This document shows, in pieces, positions 28,365 to 36,731 of a stretch of 64,000 nucleotides of DNA (position 1 is the stretch's first letter; each line of letters starts with the position of its first letter). The DNA lies in assembly GCF_000935125.1 (NCBI RefSeq), contig NZ_JRKI01000009.1:62001-126000 (forward strand), in the 5' to 3' direction. The stretch is from Streptomyces natalensis ATCC 27448. GTDB lineage: Bacteria; Actinomycetota; Actinomycetes; Streptomycetales; Streptomycetaceae. Below the pieces are notes generated by a model. That model was not told the DNA's origin. It worked only from the letters and a program-made list of their open reading frames with translations, and did no database searches. The position numbers were made by a program, and so were the translations under genes.

Positions 28365-29444
28365 TCAGCCGGCCAGTTCGCGGGCGGCCAGGGCGGTGCC
28401 TTCGATGCGGGCGCGGATCTTGGCGAAGGCTGTGTCGCGGGAGGTGGAGGTGTCGTCGGCGAAGGGGGAGAAGCCGCAGTCGTCGCAGGTGCCCAGGCGG
28501 TCGACGGGCAGGTGACGGGCGGCGGCCATGACCCGGTCGCGTACCTGCTCGGGTGTCTCGATACGTGGGTCGATCGGGTCGGTTACGCCGATGAACACCC
28601 GGGCCTGGCCGGGAAGATGTTCGGCGAGGACGGCGAGGACCTTGTCCGGTTCGGGCTCGCTGGCGAGCTGGATGGAGAAGGCTCCGGCCTTGAGCCGGAG
28701 CAGTGCGGGCAGCAGGGCCGTGTAGTCGACGTCCAGGCTGTGGGTGGAGTCCTGATCGCCCCCGGGGCAGGTGTGGATCCCGATCCGGGCCTGTTCGGCA
28801 GTGGAGAAACGGTCCAGGACACGGTTGTTGAGGGCGATGAACTGCTCCAGCACGCCCCCGCTCGGGTCGAGCTTCAGCGCGAGGCGGGCTTCGGTGAAGT
28901 CGAGCTGGACGCGGTGCGCGCCGGCGTCCAGACAGCCGCGGATGTCGGCCTCGGCCTCGGTGGTGAGGTCGTCGAGGAAGGCTTCGCGGGGGTAGCCGTC
29001 GATGCCGTCGGGCGGGTAGAGCAGGCTGAGTGCCGAGGGCGCGATGACGGCCTGTTTCACCGGTACGGTCGCGTGCCGGAGCGCGGCGCGCAGGTAGCGG
29101 TCGGCGTGCACGCCGTAGCGCATCGGCCCGGCCGTCAGGCGCGGTAGCTGCCGCTGGTGTCCGTCGGCGAAGGGGATGACGACGCCGTCGGGGGCCAGGT
29201 GGTCCAGGCCGGTCAGGGGGTAGGTGGCGAAGCTGGGCTTGGCCTGCTCGCCGTCGGTGACGACCGGGGAGCCGATCTCCTCGAGGCGGCGAATGGTGTC
29301 GGCGACCGCGCGGTCCTGGGCGGCGGCGAGTTCCTCGTCGCCGATCCGGCCCGCGGCATGGTCCGCCATGGCGGCGAGCAGCCCGGCGGGCCGGGGGATG
29401 CTGCCGATCGGTTCGGTGGGAATCCCGACCTCGGCCCGGCTCAT
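28365..29444 (-). CDS. cobalamin-independent methionine-synthase-like protein (MetE C-terminal domain only)
   Basis: 359 aa, about half of full MetE (~760 aa): only the catalytic C-terminal barrel is present. Zinc ligands are visible: His224 and Cys226 (IHTCPGGD), Glu263 (ASEP) and Cys320 or Cys323 (GTCDDCGFSPF). The N-terminal GSIPRP and YPLTGLDHL patches bind the methyl-group substrate region in homologues. Such core-MetE proteins take methyl groups from donors other than methyl-tetrahydrofolate. ATG with GGAG 8 nt upstream; it overlaps the upstream exported-protein gene by ATGA, so the two are translated together. Methyl donor and acceptor unknown. Confidence 0.88.
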   Translation of the reverse strand: MSRAEVGIPTEPIGSIPRPAGLLAAMADHAAGRIGDEELAAAQDRAVADTIRRLEEIGSPVVTDGEQAKPSFATYPLTGLDHLAPDGVVIPFADGHQRQLPRLTAGPMRYGVHADRYLRAALRHATVPVKQAVIAPSALSLLYPPDGIDGYPREAFLDDLTTEAEADIRGCLDAGAHRVQLDFTEARLALKLDPSGGVLEQFIALNNRVLDRFSTAEQARIGIHTCPGGDQDSTHSLDVDYTALLPALLRLKAGAFSIQLASEPEPDKVLAVLAEHLPGQARVFIGVTDPIDPRIETPEQVRDRVMAAARHLPVDRLGTCDDCGFSPFADDTSTSRDTAFAKIRARIEGTALAARELAG

Positions 29445-29980
29445 GATCCGATCTCCAGCTGCGCCTTGCCGGTGCTTCCCGTCAGCCCGGAGGAGAGGCA
29501 CTCGGTCGGCAGCTGACGGGAGAGCGCGGACACGGTCCGCTGTGCCGACCGTCCTTCGCCGCGGCCCTCGACGACCCGGCCCGACAGCCTGGCGATGAGG
29601 AGGTCGGCGACGCGGACGCTGGTGCCGCTGGAGTAGGCGATCAACGACCGTTTCCCGTCGGCGTATTTGACGACTTCCTTGAGGTGCGGACCGTCGAGTT
29701 GGACGCAGGACGCTGAGGGCGACTCCCCTTCCAGGTAGCCGGTGGCCGGCATCGTCCGGCCGGGCGCGACCGTGCAGTCGTAGCCGGCGTGAGTGCGAAC
29801 TCGGGTCTTGCGGGGCAGCAGGGTCAGGGGCGGGTCGTACATGCCGGCGCTGGAGCCCGTGCACAGGACGCTCTCTCTGTGCTCGGGCCCGTGGGCCTGG
29901 CCGGCTGGAGCCCACACCATCGACGAGCCCACCAGGGGCCGGGAACTCAGCGCCACTGCGGCGCCGTGTTTGCTGAACAT
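29441..29980 (-). CDS. small protein, likely exported, unknown function
   Basis: 179 aa from the ATG at 29980 (GGAGGGTGG directly upstream). The N-terminus is only a weak signal peptide. The body resembles a family of small Streptomyces secreted proteins with patterns like CTGSSAGMYDPPLTLLPRKT, a pair of spaced Cys (Cys in GYDCTV and SASCVQ), and a C-terminal Leu/Thr-rich beta pattern ending GLTGSTGKAQLEI. Resemblance is from memory, not from a search. It is the first gene of a two-gene unit with the MetE-like gene (4-bp overlap) and is divergent from the EF-hand gene. Confidence 0.65.
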   Translation of the reverse strand: MFSKHGAAVALSSRPLVGSSMVWAPAGQAHGPEHRESVLCTGSSAGMYDPPLTLLPRKTRVRTHAGYDCTVAPGRTMPATGYLEGESPSASCVQLDGPHLKEVVKYADGKRSLIAYSSGTSVRVADLLIARLSGRVVEGRGEGRSAQRTVSALSRQLPTECLSSGLTGSTGKAQLEIGS

Positions 29981-30204
29981 CCACCCTCCACGGAATCCGG
30001 TCCTCCAACGAGCCGTGACTACCCCGGTCCGCTCCTGCCGCCCCCGGCGCCTTGCGGCACACCACCCGCGCACGACCTGCCCCGCGCGCTGGACGTGCCC
30101 CCGCGCCCACCGGATAGGTGCCTTGGCCCTCAAGCCGAGGGGTAGGACAGCCGAACCGGAATACAGCACTCACCCGCGAACTCCCCCCGGCAGAAGGGAC
30201 CCCC

Positions 30205-30729
30205 ATGAACCAAACAGCCGCGCAGAGGCTCGTCTTCGCCATGCTGGACGCGGACGGAGACGGAATCGTCTCCAGGGACGAATACATGGCGCGCGCCAGG
30301 AACGTGGCGCTGGCGACAGGGCGCACGGAGGACGACCCGCTCGTCGTCACCGCACGCACGCTCGGCGAGCGGGCGTGGGCGTCGATGGATGCCGACGGCG
30401 ACGGAGGGATGACCTTCGACGAGTACGCGGCCTGGGCCGGTGCCGAGGCGTTCGACACCGTCTGCGCACCCGTCCTCGGCGCCCTCTTCGACCTCGCCGA
30501 CACCGACGCGGACGGTGCCCTCGGCGTGTCCGAGTTCACGGCCCTGCGCACAGCGCTGAACAACCCGGCCACCAACGCCGAAGCGGCGTTCGCGGCCCTG
30601 GACACCAATGGTGACGGACGCGTCGGCCGCGACGACTACATCGCGTCGATCCGCGCCCACGTCACCGGCGAAGGCTCTCCCATGGGCACGGCGCTGTACA
30701 CCAGGCCGCTCTCGTACATCCCGGCGTGA
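30205..30729 (+). CDS. four-EF-hand calcium-binding protein (calerythrin-like)
   Basis: 174 aa. Four EF-hand loops: DADGDGIVSRDE (15-26), DADGDGGMTFDE (62-73), DTDADGALGVSE (99-110) and DTNGDGRVGRDD (133-144). All have acidic residues at positions 1, 3 and 5, Gly at 6 and an acidic residue at 12 (Asp instead of Glu in the last), so all four could bind Ca2+. No signal peptide, so cytosolic sensor or buffer. ATG with AGAAGGGA upstream. Stands alone, divergent from the exported-protein/MetE-like pair (224 bp between), with its own terminator. Confidence 0.93.
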   Translation: MNQTAAQRLVFAMLDADGDGIVSRDEYMARARNVALATGRTEDDPLVVTARTLGERAWASMDADGDGGMTFDEYAAWAGAEAFDTVCAPVLGALFDLADTDADGALGVSEFTALRTALNNPATNAEAAFAALDTNGDGRVGRDDYIASIRAHVTGEGSPMGTALYTRPLSYIPA

Positions 30730-30776
30730 TGACCAACGGCATCACTGGATCAAAACTGAGACCGGACAACGACGAG

Positions 30777-30803
30777 GGCCCCGATCGGAAACCGATCGGG
30801 GCC
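30777..30803 (+). terminator. terminator after the EF-hand gene
   Basis: Perfect 12-bp stem (GGCCCCGATCGG and complement), loop AAA, 47 bp after the stop codon. Confidence 0.85.
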
Positions 30804-30953
30804 AATCCAACGGGGACTGCCCCGTCCGCTCGCGCATCGCTCACGTAGGGCATCCCGGCCCGGCACCCCGGCTAAACGGGAGGCAGCTCTCCTTCCGGGC
30901 GGGCTCTTGGGGCCTGGCCCCGCCCGCGCCGTTGGACTCACCCGGCTCCCGGC

Positions 30954-31901
30954 TCATCCGAGCAGATCGATCGTGGCGCCGATGCCCAGCCGCTCCGCCC
31001 GCCGATACGCCTCCCAGGCCAGCGCGAGATCCTGCCAGGGAAGCCCGACGGGCGCGTAGACGGTCCGGGCGGCGGCCGTCGTACGGCCCGGGTGTGCGCC
31101 GCGCAGCACCTCGCCGAGGGTGGCACCGGCGGCGCCGGGCGGCAGATCCGCGGCCGCCAGGGCGCCCATGGCGGCGGCCAGTTGACGGTCGTCGACCACC
31201 AGGAGCGCGGCGTCGAGCAGATCCGCGGAGAGTTCCTGCTTGCCGGGTTCATCGGCACCCAGAGTGGTGAGGTGCTGCCCGGGGCGGGTGTCCGAGAGGC
31301 CCAGCAGCGGCGTGCGGGACCAGGTCGCCAGCAGCACCACGTCGGCCGCCGCGGCGACCTCGGCCGCCGAGCCCAGCACCCGTCCGCCGTACCGGGTGGC
31401 GAACGCGGCGGCGCGGTCGGCATCGGTGTCGTACGCGACCAGGCCCCCGAACCGCCGCAGTCCCCGCAGTCCGCGCACCATCAGCTCGGCCTGCGCCCCC
31501 GCGCCGATCACCCCGAGCACCGCGGTGCCCGCCGGATCGGGCGCGGCCAGGACATGGGTGCCCAGCGCGGCGGCCAGCCCGGTCCGCCACGCGGTGATGG
31601 TGGCCGAATCCAGCAGCGCGAGCAGCTCCCCGTCCTCGCCGCTGTGCAGACAGATCACCCCGCGCAGCGCGGGCCGGGCGCCCGGGAACTTGGCGTTGAC
31701 CTTCACGGTGTACGCGGCGACTCCCGGCAGCACACCCGGTATCAGGGCCGTGGCCGTACCGGGGAACGGGAGGTCGCTGCGCACCCGCTGCCCGGCGACC
31801 GGCGCCGTGCCGTCGCCGCGGAAGCCCTCGCGCAACGCCGCCGTCGACGAGGCGGGATCGAGGACGGCCAGGAGGTCGCTTCGCGTCAGGATGCGGGTCA
31901 T
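30954..31901 (-). CDS. ornithine cyclodeaminase / mu-crystallin family protein
   Basis: 315-aa NAD(P)-dependent enzyme of the OCD/mu-crystallin family, whose members deaminate ornithine to proline or reduce/oxidise ketimines and amino acids. KVNAKFPGARPAL with the substrate-binding Lys, TAWRTGLAAALGTHVLA, and the Rossmann motif GVIGAGAQAELM. Convergent with the EF-hand gene. The ATG at 31901 has only a distant GGGGG. A 15-bp repeat array starts 49 bp upstream. The exact reaction is not determined by the sequence. Confidence 0.88.
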   Translation of the reverse strand: MTRILTRSDLLAVLDPASSTAALREGFRGDGTAPVAGQRVRSDLPFPGTATALIPGVLPGVAAYTVKVNAKFPGARPALRGVICLHSGEDGELLALLDSATITAWRTGLAAALGTHVLAAPDPAGTAVLGVIGAGAQAELMVRGLRGLRRFGGLVAYDTDADRAAAFATRYGGRVLGSAAEVAAAADVVLLATWSRTPLLGLSDTRPGQHLTTLGADEPGKQELSADLLDAALLVVDDRQLAAAMGALAAADLPPGAAGATLGEVLRGAHPGRTTAAARTVYAPVGLPWQDLALAWEAYRRAERLGIGATIDLLG

Positions 31902-31950
31902 AACGGCATGATCCCCCTTCCGGCGCTGGGTGAGCGGGCACCGGGCGGGC

Positions 31951-32025
31951 AGGCGCGGGGCGCGCGGGCACGGGGCGCGCCGGCACGGGGCGCGCGGGCA
32001 CGGGGCGCGCGGGCGCGGGGCGCGC
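31951..32025. repeat. five copies of a 15-bp GC-rich tandem repeat
   Basis: Consensus GGGCACGGGGCGCGC; copies at 31951, 31966, 31981, 31996 and 32011 differ at one or two bases. Immediately upstream of the OCD-like gene; one frame of the minus strand would encode Ala-Arg-Pro-Val-Pro repeats, but no gene supports it. Confidence 0.92.
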
Positions 32026-32060
32026 GGCGGCCGGCGGCTACCGGGTGAGCGGGGACGGGG

Positions 32061-32094
32061 CGAGGGCGGCACCTGTGCGGAGGTGCCGCCCTCG
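32061..32094. terminator. repeated hairpin, copy 2
   Basis: Same 14-bp stem as at 28295-28329 (arm CGAGGGCGGCACCT), loop GTGCGG one base shorter; followed by CTCTTT on the plus strand. About 3.77 kb from copy 1. Confidence 0.85.
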
Positions 32095-32381
32095 CTCTTT
32101 CTCCGGGCTCCCCCCTCGGGAGCTGCCGCCACCCCGGTCGGCGCGGGAAGGCGGCTCTTCAACGGGACCGCTGAGCGGCCGGTCATTTGCCCATCACCCC
32201 CCACGGGATCGAGCAATCCGTTCCGTTCGCACCGCCGTTGAATTGAGTACAGCATTCCGCCCGCCCGCCCGGTGGCGCGACCCGTTTCAACTCTGGCCAA
32301 AAGGGCATGGTGACCGCGCGTGTTGGCGTGCATACTCAGGGCGTACCGGGGGTCAACCAAAGAAACCAAGCTGGGGGTTCG

Positions 32382-33362
32382 GTGTTACGCGTCCATTTCA
32401 GTGGCCTCGATCTGGCCCGGGTGCGCATTGCTGCACGCCCGGACGCGATGTGGGAGACCGTATTGAGCTTTCACCGCCTGCGTGACAGACGCGACGATTC
32501 CGCATTCGGCAGATGGCGATCGGAAACGCGGGGAAGGTTGAATGGCGAAACGCGTCTCCTGGCGCCCCTGGTGCCCACCCGGGGCTATTTCCCCGATTTC
32601 CTGACGCCCGCCGAAGGGCTCCTGGGCATGGACGAGGCGCTCGCCGCGCTGCGCGACACCCCGGACGTCCGGCTGCACGACGAACTCGCGCGGCTGTCCA
32701 CCGCCGCCCGTCCGCTCCCGGCATGGATACGCGACATGGCCCAGGGCAGCACCCGCTCGCTCGGCCGCCTCGCCGGCACCCTCCGGAGCTACTACGAGGC
32801 CGCCGTCGCCCCGTGCTGGCCGCGCGTCCAGAGCCGTATCGAGGCCGACCGGGCCGCCCGCGGCCGCGCCCTCCTGGACGGCGGCGCCGACCGGCTGCTC
32901 GCCTCGCTCCCGCCGATGCTCCGCTGGCGCGCGCCCGTCCTGGAATGCGACTACCCGGTGGACCGCGACCTCCATCTGGGTGGGCGGGGGCTGCTCCTGC
33001 TGCCGTCCTACTTCTGTCGCCGCACCCCGGTCACGTTCCACAACCCGGACCTGACGCCCGTTCTGGTCTACCCCGTCGAGCATCAGCTGCCCCGGCTGAC
33101 CCCGCCCTCCCCGCCCGAGCGCTCCCTGGGCCGCCTCGTCGGCCAGACCCGCTCCGAGATCCTCCAGGGCATCGGCGTCGGCTGCACCACCAGCGAACTC
33201 GCCCGCCGTGTCGACATATCGCTGGCCTCCGCCAGCCAGCACGCAACCGTCCTGCGCGACGCGGGCCTTCTGCACACCCTGCGCCAGGGCAACGCCGTCC
33301 TGCACACCCTCACACCCCTGGGCGCGGCGCTGCTGCGGGGGGCGCGGCCGGTTGAGGTGTAG
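32382..33362 (+). CDS. ArsR-like winged-helix transcriptional regulator
   Basis: 326 aa from the GTG at 32382, preceded by GGGGG. The long N-terminal part (MLRVHFSGLDLARVRIA, ARPDAMWETVLSFHRLRD, SRIEADRAARGRALLDGGAD) and the C-terminal winged helix (LGRLVGQTRSEILQGIG, CTTSELARRVDISLASASQHATVLRDAGLL, given in part) match the large ArsR-type regulators common in Streptomyces, which usually control a nearby transporter. Here no clear partner lies beside it. Soluble, no metal-binding Cys pair seen. Confidence 0.88.
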   Translation: MLRVHFSGLDLARVRIAARPDAMWETVLSFHRLRDRRDDSAFGRWRSETRGRLNGETRLLAPLVPTRGYFPDFLTPAEGLLGMDEALAALRDTPDVRLHDELARLSTAARPLPAWIRDMAQGSTRSLGRLAGTLRSYYEAAVAPCWPRVQSRIEADRAARGRALLDGGADRLLASLPPMLRWRAPVLECDYPVDRDLHLGGRGLLLLPSYFCRRTPVTFHNPDLTPVLVYPVEHQLPRLTPPSPPERSLGRLVGQTRSEILQGIGVGCTTSELARRVDISLASASQHATVLRDAGLLHTLRQGNAVLHTLTPLGAALLRGARPVEV

Positions 33363-33815
33363 GCGGGGCGTGGGGGAGGGGCGCGCCCCCGGGGCGGACG
33401 GGAACTCCGCCTGAAATAACGGCAGTTGAGCCGTGAGGTAGAATCTGGCGGATCCGGCCCGGATGATAGTCGGGCACCGCCTGCGTTCAATTTAATCCGT
33501 GTCCGGATTTCCGGTGGCAAATAGTTGTAGGTGGCTGCTGTTTCGGCCCACAACGTGTCCCCACCCGCGCTCGGTGCCTCGCGCGGCCGCAACATCGTTC
33601 CCCTCGGCGGCCGTTCGCGGAAGGTGACCTCCGTGTGCCATACGTTCTCGAACGCCGCCGCCCGGCAACGGATTCGTCTCCGGCTCTCCCCAATTCCGTG
33701 CGAATTCCCGCAGTGGCTCGGAGTTCGGATGCCGTTCTCGTAAGAACAGAGCCTTCCGTTCCACAACCGCCCGGGTTCCACAACCGCCCGGGTTCCCCAA
33801 CCGCCCTGGTTCCCC
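33363..33815. other. 453-bp gap, no gene seen, lower GC
   Basis: Downstream of the ArsR-like gene and downstream of the convergent Lrp/AsnC gene. GC is noticeably lower than in the neighbouring genes at 33420-33740, and short open frames on both strands show no recognisable protein. Could be an eroded gene or an insertion scar. Its right end has three 17-bp tandem repeats. Confidence 0.5.
33761..33811. repeat. three 17-bp tandem repeats
   Basis: CCACAACCGCCCGGGTT at 33761 and 33778, and CCCCAACCGCCCTGGTT at 33795; ends 5 bp before the stop codon of the Lrp/AsnC gene. Confidence 0.92.
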
Positions 33816-34871
33816 CTAGCTCGTCGGACCGCGGCCGTGGGAGGTCCGGCGGGCGGCCGCGGCGGGATGCGGGACCGGGCCCGCCGCCTTGACGGTGCGC
33901 AGTACGGGGGACGTCTCCAGGGCGCGGATCGCGTCGAGGGCGCCGAGGCGGTGGGTGAGGTAGCGGTGCAGCGCGGCCGGGTCGGGGCACAGGGCCTGGG
34001 CCACCAGATTGGTGGGGCCGGTGGTGGCGGCGACGAACGCGAGCTCGTCGTGCCCGGCCAGGGTGGTCGCGACGTGGTCGAGGTGGGCCGGCGGGACGGC
34101 CATCCACAGCATGGCCTGCGTCGTGGCGCCGAACGCCGCGTCGTCGATCTCCACATCGAAGAAGAGCGCGCCGACGGCACGGAGTTCGGCGAGGCGGCGC
34201 GCAACAGTGGCCGGCGACCAGCCGGTGGCGGCGGCGAGTTCGGTCTGACCGGCCCGGCCGTCGCGTTCCAGAGCACGCAGCAGGCCGTGGTCGGTGTCGG
34301 CCAGGCGCTGCCGGGCCGTCGGGAGAGGGGCGGCCGGGAGAGGGGTGGCCGGGGCATGGGCGGCGGTGTCGGGCCCGTCGGACGGCCGGAGTTGCTGCTG
34401 TTGGCGAGGGGTGAGGGCATCGGCCCGCCCGCGCCAGGCGGTGGGGCCGCCGAGGTAGGTGTGGAGCAGGTAGTGGGAGGAGACCGCCGTGATGCCGGAG
34501 GTGCGGGGGATGTCGTGCAGCACCAGTGAGTGACCGGCGTCGGTGCCCGTCGGCGTATGGACGACGGCGAGGATCTCGGTGCCGCCGGAAGCGAGCTTGA
34601 CCCATGAGGTGTCGGCCCGCAGGGACAGGGCGCGGGCGAGATCCTGGGCGGCACGCGGGGTCGCGGTGAGCCGGACCAGCCATTGGGCGCGGTCCGCGCG
34701 ATGCGGGTCGGGCAGCCCGACGACCCGCAGTCCGGCCTCGGCCCGCAGCCGTCGATAGCGGCGGGCCACCGTCTGGGTCGATACGCCGAGCGCGGCGGCG
34801 ATCCGGCTGAAGGGTGCCCGGCCGTCGAGGTGCAGGGCGTGCACCAGGCCGCGGTCCAGGTCGTCGAGCAT
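33816..34871 (-). CDS. double-length Lrp/AsnC-family regulator
   Basis: 351 aa, twice the usual ~160. Two complete modules: HTH 1 (LDDLDRGLVHALHLDGRAPF, then SRIAAALGVSTQTVARRYRRL) with its RAM-like sensor half, and HTH 2 (DTDHGLLRALERDGRAGQTE, AAATGWSPATVARRLAEL) with a second sensor half, joined by a Pro/Ala linker (residues ~165-190). Such tandem regulators likely bind DNA as pseudo-dimers. Divergent from an MFS exporter, with a direct-repeat array between. Confidence 0.9.
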   Translation of the reverse strand: MLDDLDRGLVHALHLDGRAPFSRIAAALGVSTQTVARRYRRLRAEAGLRVVGLPDPHRADRAQWLVRLTATPRAAQDLARALSLRADTSWVKLASGGTEILAVVHTPTGTDAGHSLVLHDIPRTSGITAVSSHYLLHTYLGGPTAWRGRADALTPRQQQQLRPSDGPDTAAHAPATPLPAAPLPTARQRLADTDHGLLRALERDGRAGQTELAAATGWSPATVARRLAELRAVGALFFDVEIDDAAFGATTQAMLWMAVPPAHLDHVATTLAGHDELAFVAATTGPTNLVAQALCPDPAALHRYLTHRLGALDAIRALETSPVLRTVKAAGPVPHPAAAARRTSHGRGPTS

Positions 34872-35053
34872 GACGCCACTCAAGCACGGATGCGCAGACG
34901 GATGCGGAGAGGGTGGAATCAATCTCGTTCCGCCCGGGGGCCTTTGGAAGAAATCTTCGATCTTCGCGTCCCCGGTGGAACCCGCGCCCGCTGTCTCCGC
35001 ACCCTCGTCGTGAACGCTCCGGCCGCCCGGACGCCGGTACTCCCCGGCCCGGC

Positions 35054-35104
35054 ACACGTAACCCGGAACACGTAACCCGGCGCACGTACCCGGAACATGT
35101 AACG
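35054..35104. promoter_or_regulatory. array of ~14-bp direct repeats in the Lrp/AsnC-MFS divergent promoter
   Basis: Units ACACGTAACCCGGA (35054), ACACGTAACCCGGCG (35068), CACGTACCCGGA (35083) and ACATGTAACG (35095) follow one another directly. The first unit begins 64 bp before the MFS start. Repeated CACGTAAC/CATGTAAC cores look like a cooperative binding site. Confidence 0.7.
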
Positions 35105-35107
35105 AAG

Positions 35108-35131
35108 GGACGGACCCATGGACGGACCCAT
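35108..35131. repeat. 12-bp duplication over the MFS start codon
   Basis: GGACGGACCCAT repeated exactly (35108-35119, 35120-35131), creating two in-frame ATG codons at 35118 and 35130. GAAGGGA lies 7 nt before the first. Confidence 0.9.
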
Positions 35132-36677
35132 GACGACAGAGGCGCCGCCGACGACACCCCCGCCGACCACGCTCTACCGGTGGCGCTGGGCCGCCCTGGC
35201 CACGCTGCTGGTCGCCGAGGCGATGAATCTGCTCGACTGCACCATCACCCCGGTCGCCGCCCCCGTGATCCGCGCCGACCTCGGCGGCCCCGCGTCCGAC
35301 ATCCAGTGGTACGGCGCCGCCTACACGCTGCCGTTCGCGGTGCTGCTGATCACCGGGGGCCGCCTCGGCGACATCGCCGGGCGCACCCGCATCTTCCGTA
35401 TCGGGGTCGTGGGGTTCCTGCTCGGCTCGCTGGCCTGCGCGCTGGCGCCCTCGGCCGGGACGCTGATCGCGGCGCGGGCCGTCCAGGGCGCCGCGGCGGC
35501 CCTGGTGATCCCGCAGACCATCGGCCTGATCCGCGGGATGTTCGACGGTGCCGAACTCGCCCGCGCCATGGGCAGCATCGGCCCGGTCATGGGCCTGGCC
35601 GCGGTCAGCGGCCCGGTGCTCGGCGGTGTGCTCACCCACGCCGATCTGCTCGGCTCCTCCTGGCGGGCGGTGTTCCTGGTCAACGTCCCCCTCGGCCTCG
35701 GCGTGCTGCTCGCCTCGCCGCTGCTGCGCGAGGACCGCTCCGCGCACCGGCCGCGCCTCGATCTGCCCGGTACGGCGCTGGCGGTCCTCGGCATCGGCCT
35801 GACCGTGTTCCCCCTCATCGACGGCGGTACGGCCGAGGGCGGTACGGCCGGGTGGCCGGCGGAGAACTGGGCGGCCCTCGGCGTCGGCGTCACCGTCCTC
35901 GTCGCCTTCCCCTGGCATCAGCGCCACCGCTCCCGGCGCGGCCGCAGCGCCCTGGTCGAGGCCGGGCTGTTCCGTCACCGCGGCTTCTTCGCCGCGCTCG
36001 CCGCGTCCACGCTCTTCTTCGCCGTCGTCAACGGCCTGACCCTGGTCGTGGTGCTCCAGCTGGAACTCGGCCCGCATATCGACGTCCTGCCCGCCGGGCT
36101 GACGCTGCTGCCGTGGTCGGGTGCGATGGCGGTCTCGTCCTGGATCGCGGGCACCCGGCTGGTGCCGCGGTACGGCCCGCGGGTGATGTTCGCCGGGCTG
36201 GCGGCGCTGCTGCTCGGTACGGCGGCCGCCCTCGCGGTCTACGCCACCGGCCCGGCGACCTCCTTCCCCTGGCTGCTGCCGCCCGCGCTCGCGGTCTGCG
36301 GCCTGGGCCAAGGGCTGTTCGCCGTCCCGTACTTCACCACCGCCCTGCACCGGGTCCGCCCGCACGAAACCGGCTCCGCCGCCGGCCTGCTCAATGCCGT
36401 CCAGCAACTCGGCGGCACGCTGGGCGTCGCCTCGCTAGGGACGGTCTTCTTCCGCGGCGCGGCCGTCCACGGGCCGGTGCCGGGGGACGCGGTGCTCAAC
36501 GGGGCGCGGAACGCCTTCGGGCTGGCCGTCGCCCTCCTCCTCGCGACGGGGGCGGCCGCGGCGTTCATGACCGCTCCGGGCCGTCGAAGAGCGGACGAGG
36601 CGACGGAAGGGGCGGAAGCGAAGGGGGCATGTGAAGGGGCGGCATGTGAAGGGGGGCATGTGAACGGGCGGAGCTGA
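35118..36677 (+). CDS. MFS drug transporter, DHA2 type
   Basis: 519-aa 14-helix exporter (LLDCTITPVAAPVI, GGRLGDIAGRTRIF, VMGLAAVSGPVLGGVL, FLVNVPLGLG). The start at 35118 is favoured by the ribosome site; 35130 is a duplicate. The C-terminal tail after the last helix is an acidic/Gly low-complexity stretch (RRADEATEGAEAKGACEG). Divergent from the Lrp/AsnC-type regulator, which probably controls it. Confidence 0.92.
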   Translation: MDGPMTTEAPPTTPPPTTLYRWRWAALATLLVAEAMNLLDCTITPVAAPVIRADLGGPASDIQWYGAAYTLPFAVLLITGGRLGDIAGRTRIFRIGVVGFLLGSLACALAPSAGTLIAARAVQGAAAALVIPQTIGLIRGMFDGAELARAMGSIGPVMGLAAVSGPVLGGVLTHADLLGSSWRAVFLVNVPLGLGVLLASPLLREDRSAHRPRLDLPGTALAVLGIGLTVFPLIDGGTAEGGTAGWPAENWAALGVGVTVLVAFPWHQRHRSRRGRSALVEAGLFRHRGFFAALAASTLFFAVVNGLTLVVVLQLELGPHIDVLPAGLTLLPWSGAMAVSSWIAGTRLVPRYGPRVMFAGLAALLLGTAAALAVYATGPATSFPWLLPPALAVCGLGQGLFAVPYFTTALHRVRPHETGSAAGLLNAVQQLGGTLGVASLGTVFFRGAAVHGPVPGDAVLNGARNAFGLAVALLLATGAAAAFMTAPGRRRADEATEGAEAKGACEGAACEGGHVNGRS

Positions 36678-36731
36678 AAGGCCGGGGCTCAGGGGCGCGG
36701 CCGCAGGGCGGGGCGCAGCGGGCGGCGGCTC

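Larger units (their letters stand above)
31902..32381. other. 480-bp gap between OCD-like gene and ArsR-like gene
   Basis: No gene seen. Contains the 15-bp GC repeats (31951-32025), the second copy of the repeated hairpin (32061-32094) followed by CTCTTT, and then about 280 bp of moderate GC that should hold the promoter of the next gene. Confidence 0.55.

Noticed and set aside
33500..33800. Small frames in the low-GC gap as a possible gene or pseudogene
   Set aside because: No ribosome site, no recognised protein pattern and frames are open on both strands; reported only as a gap.
36600..36677. Repeated GGGGCATGTGAA-like motif at the MFS 3' end as a regulatory array
   Set aside because: It lies inside the coding tail of the MFS gene (acidic/Gly low complexity) and has no dyad or conserved spacing.
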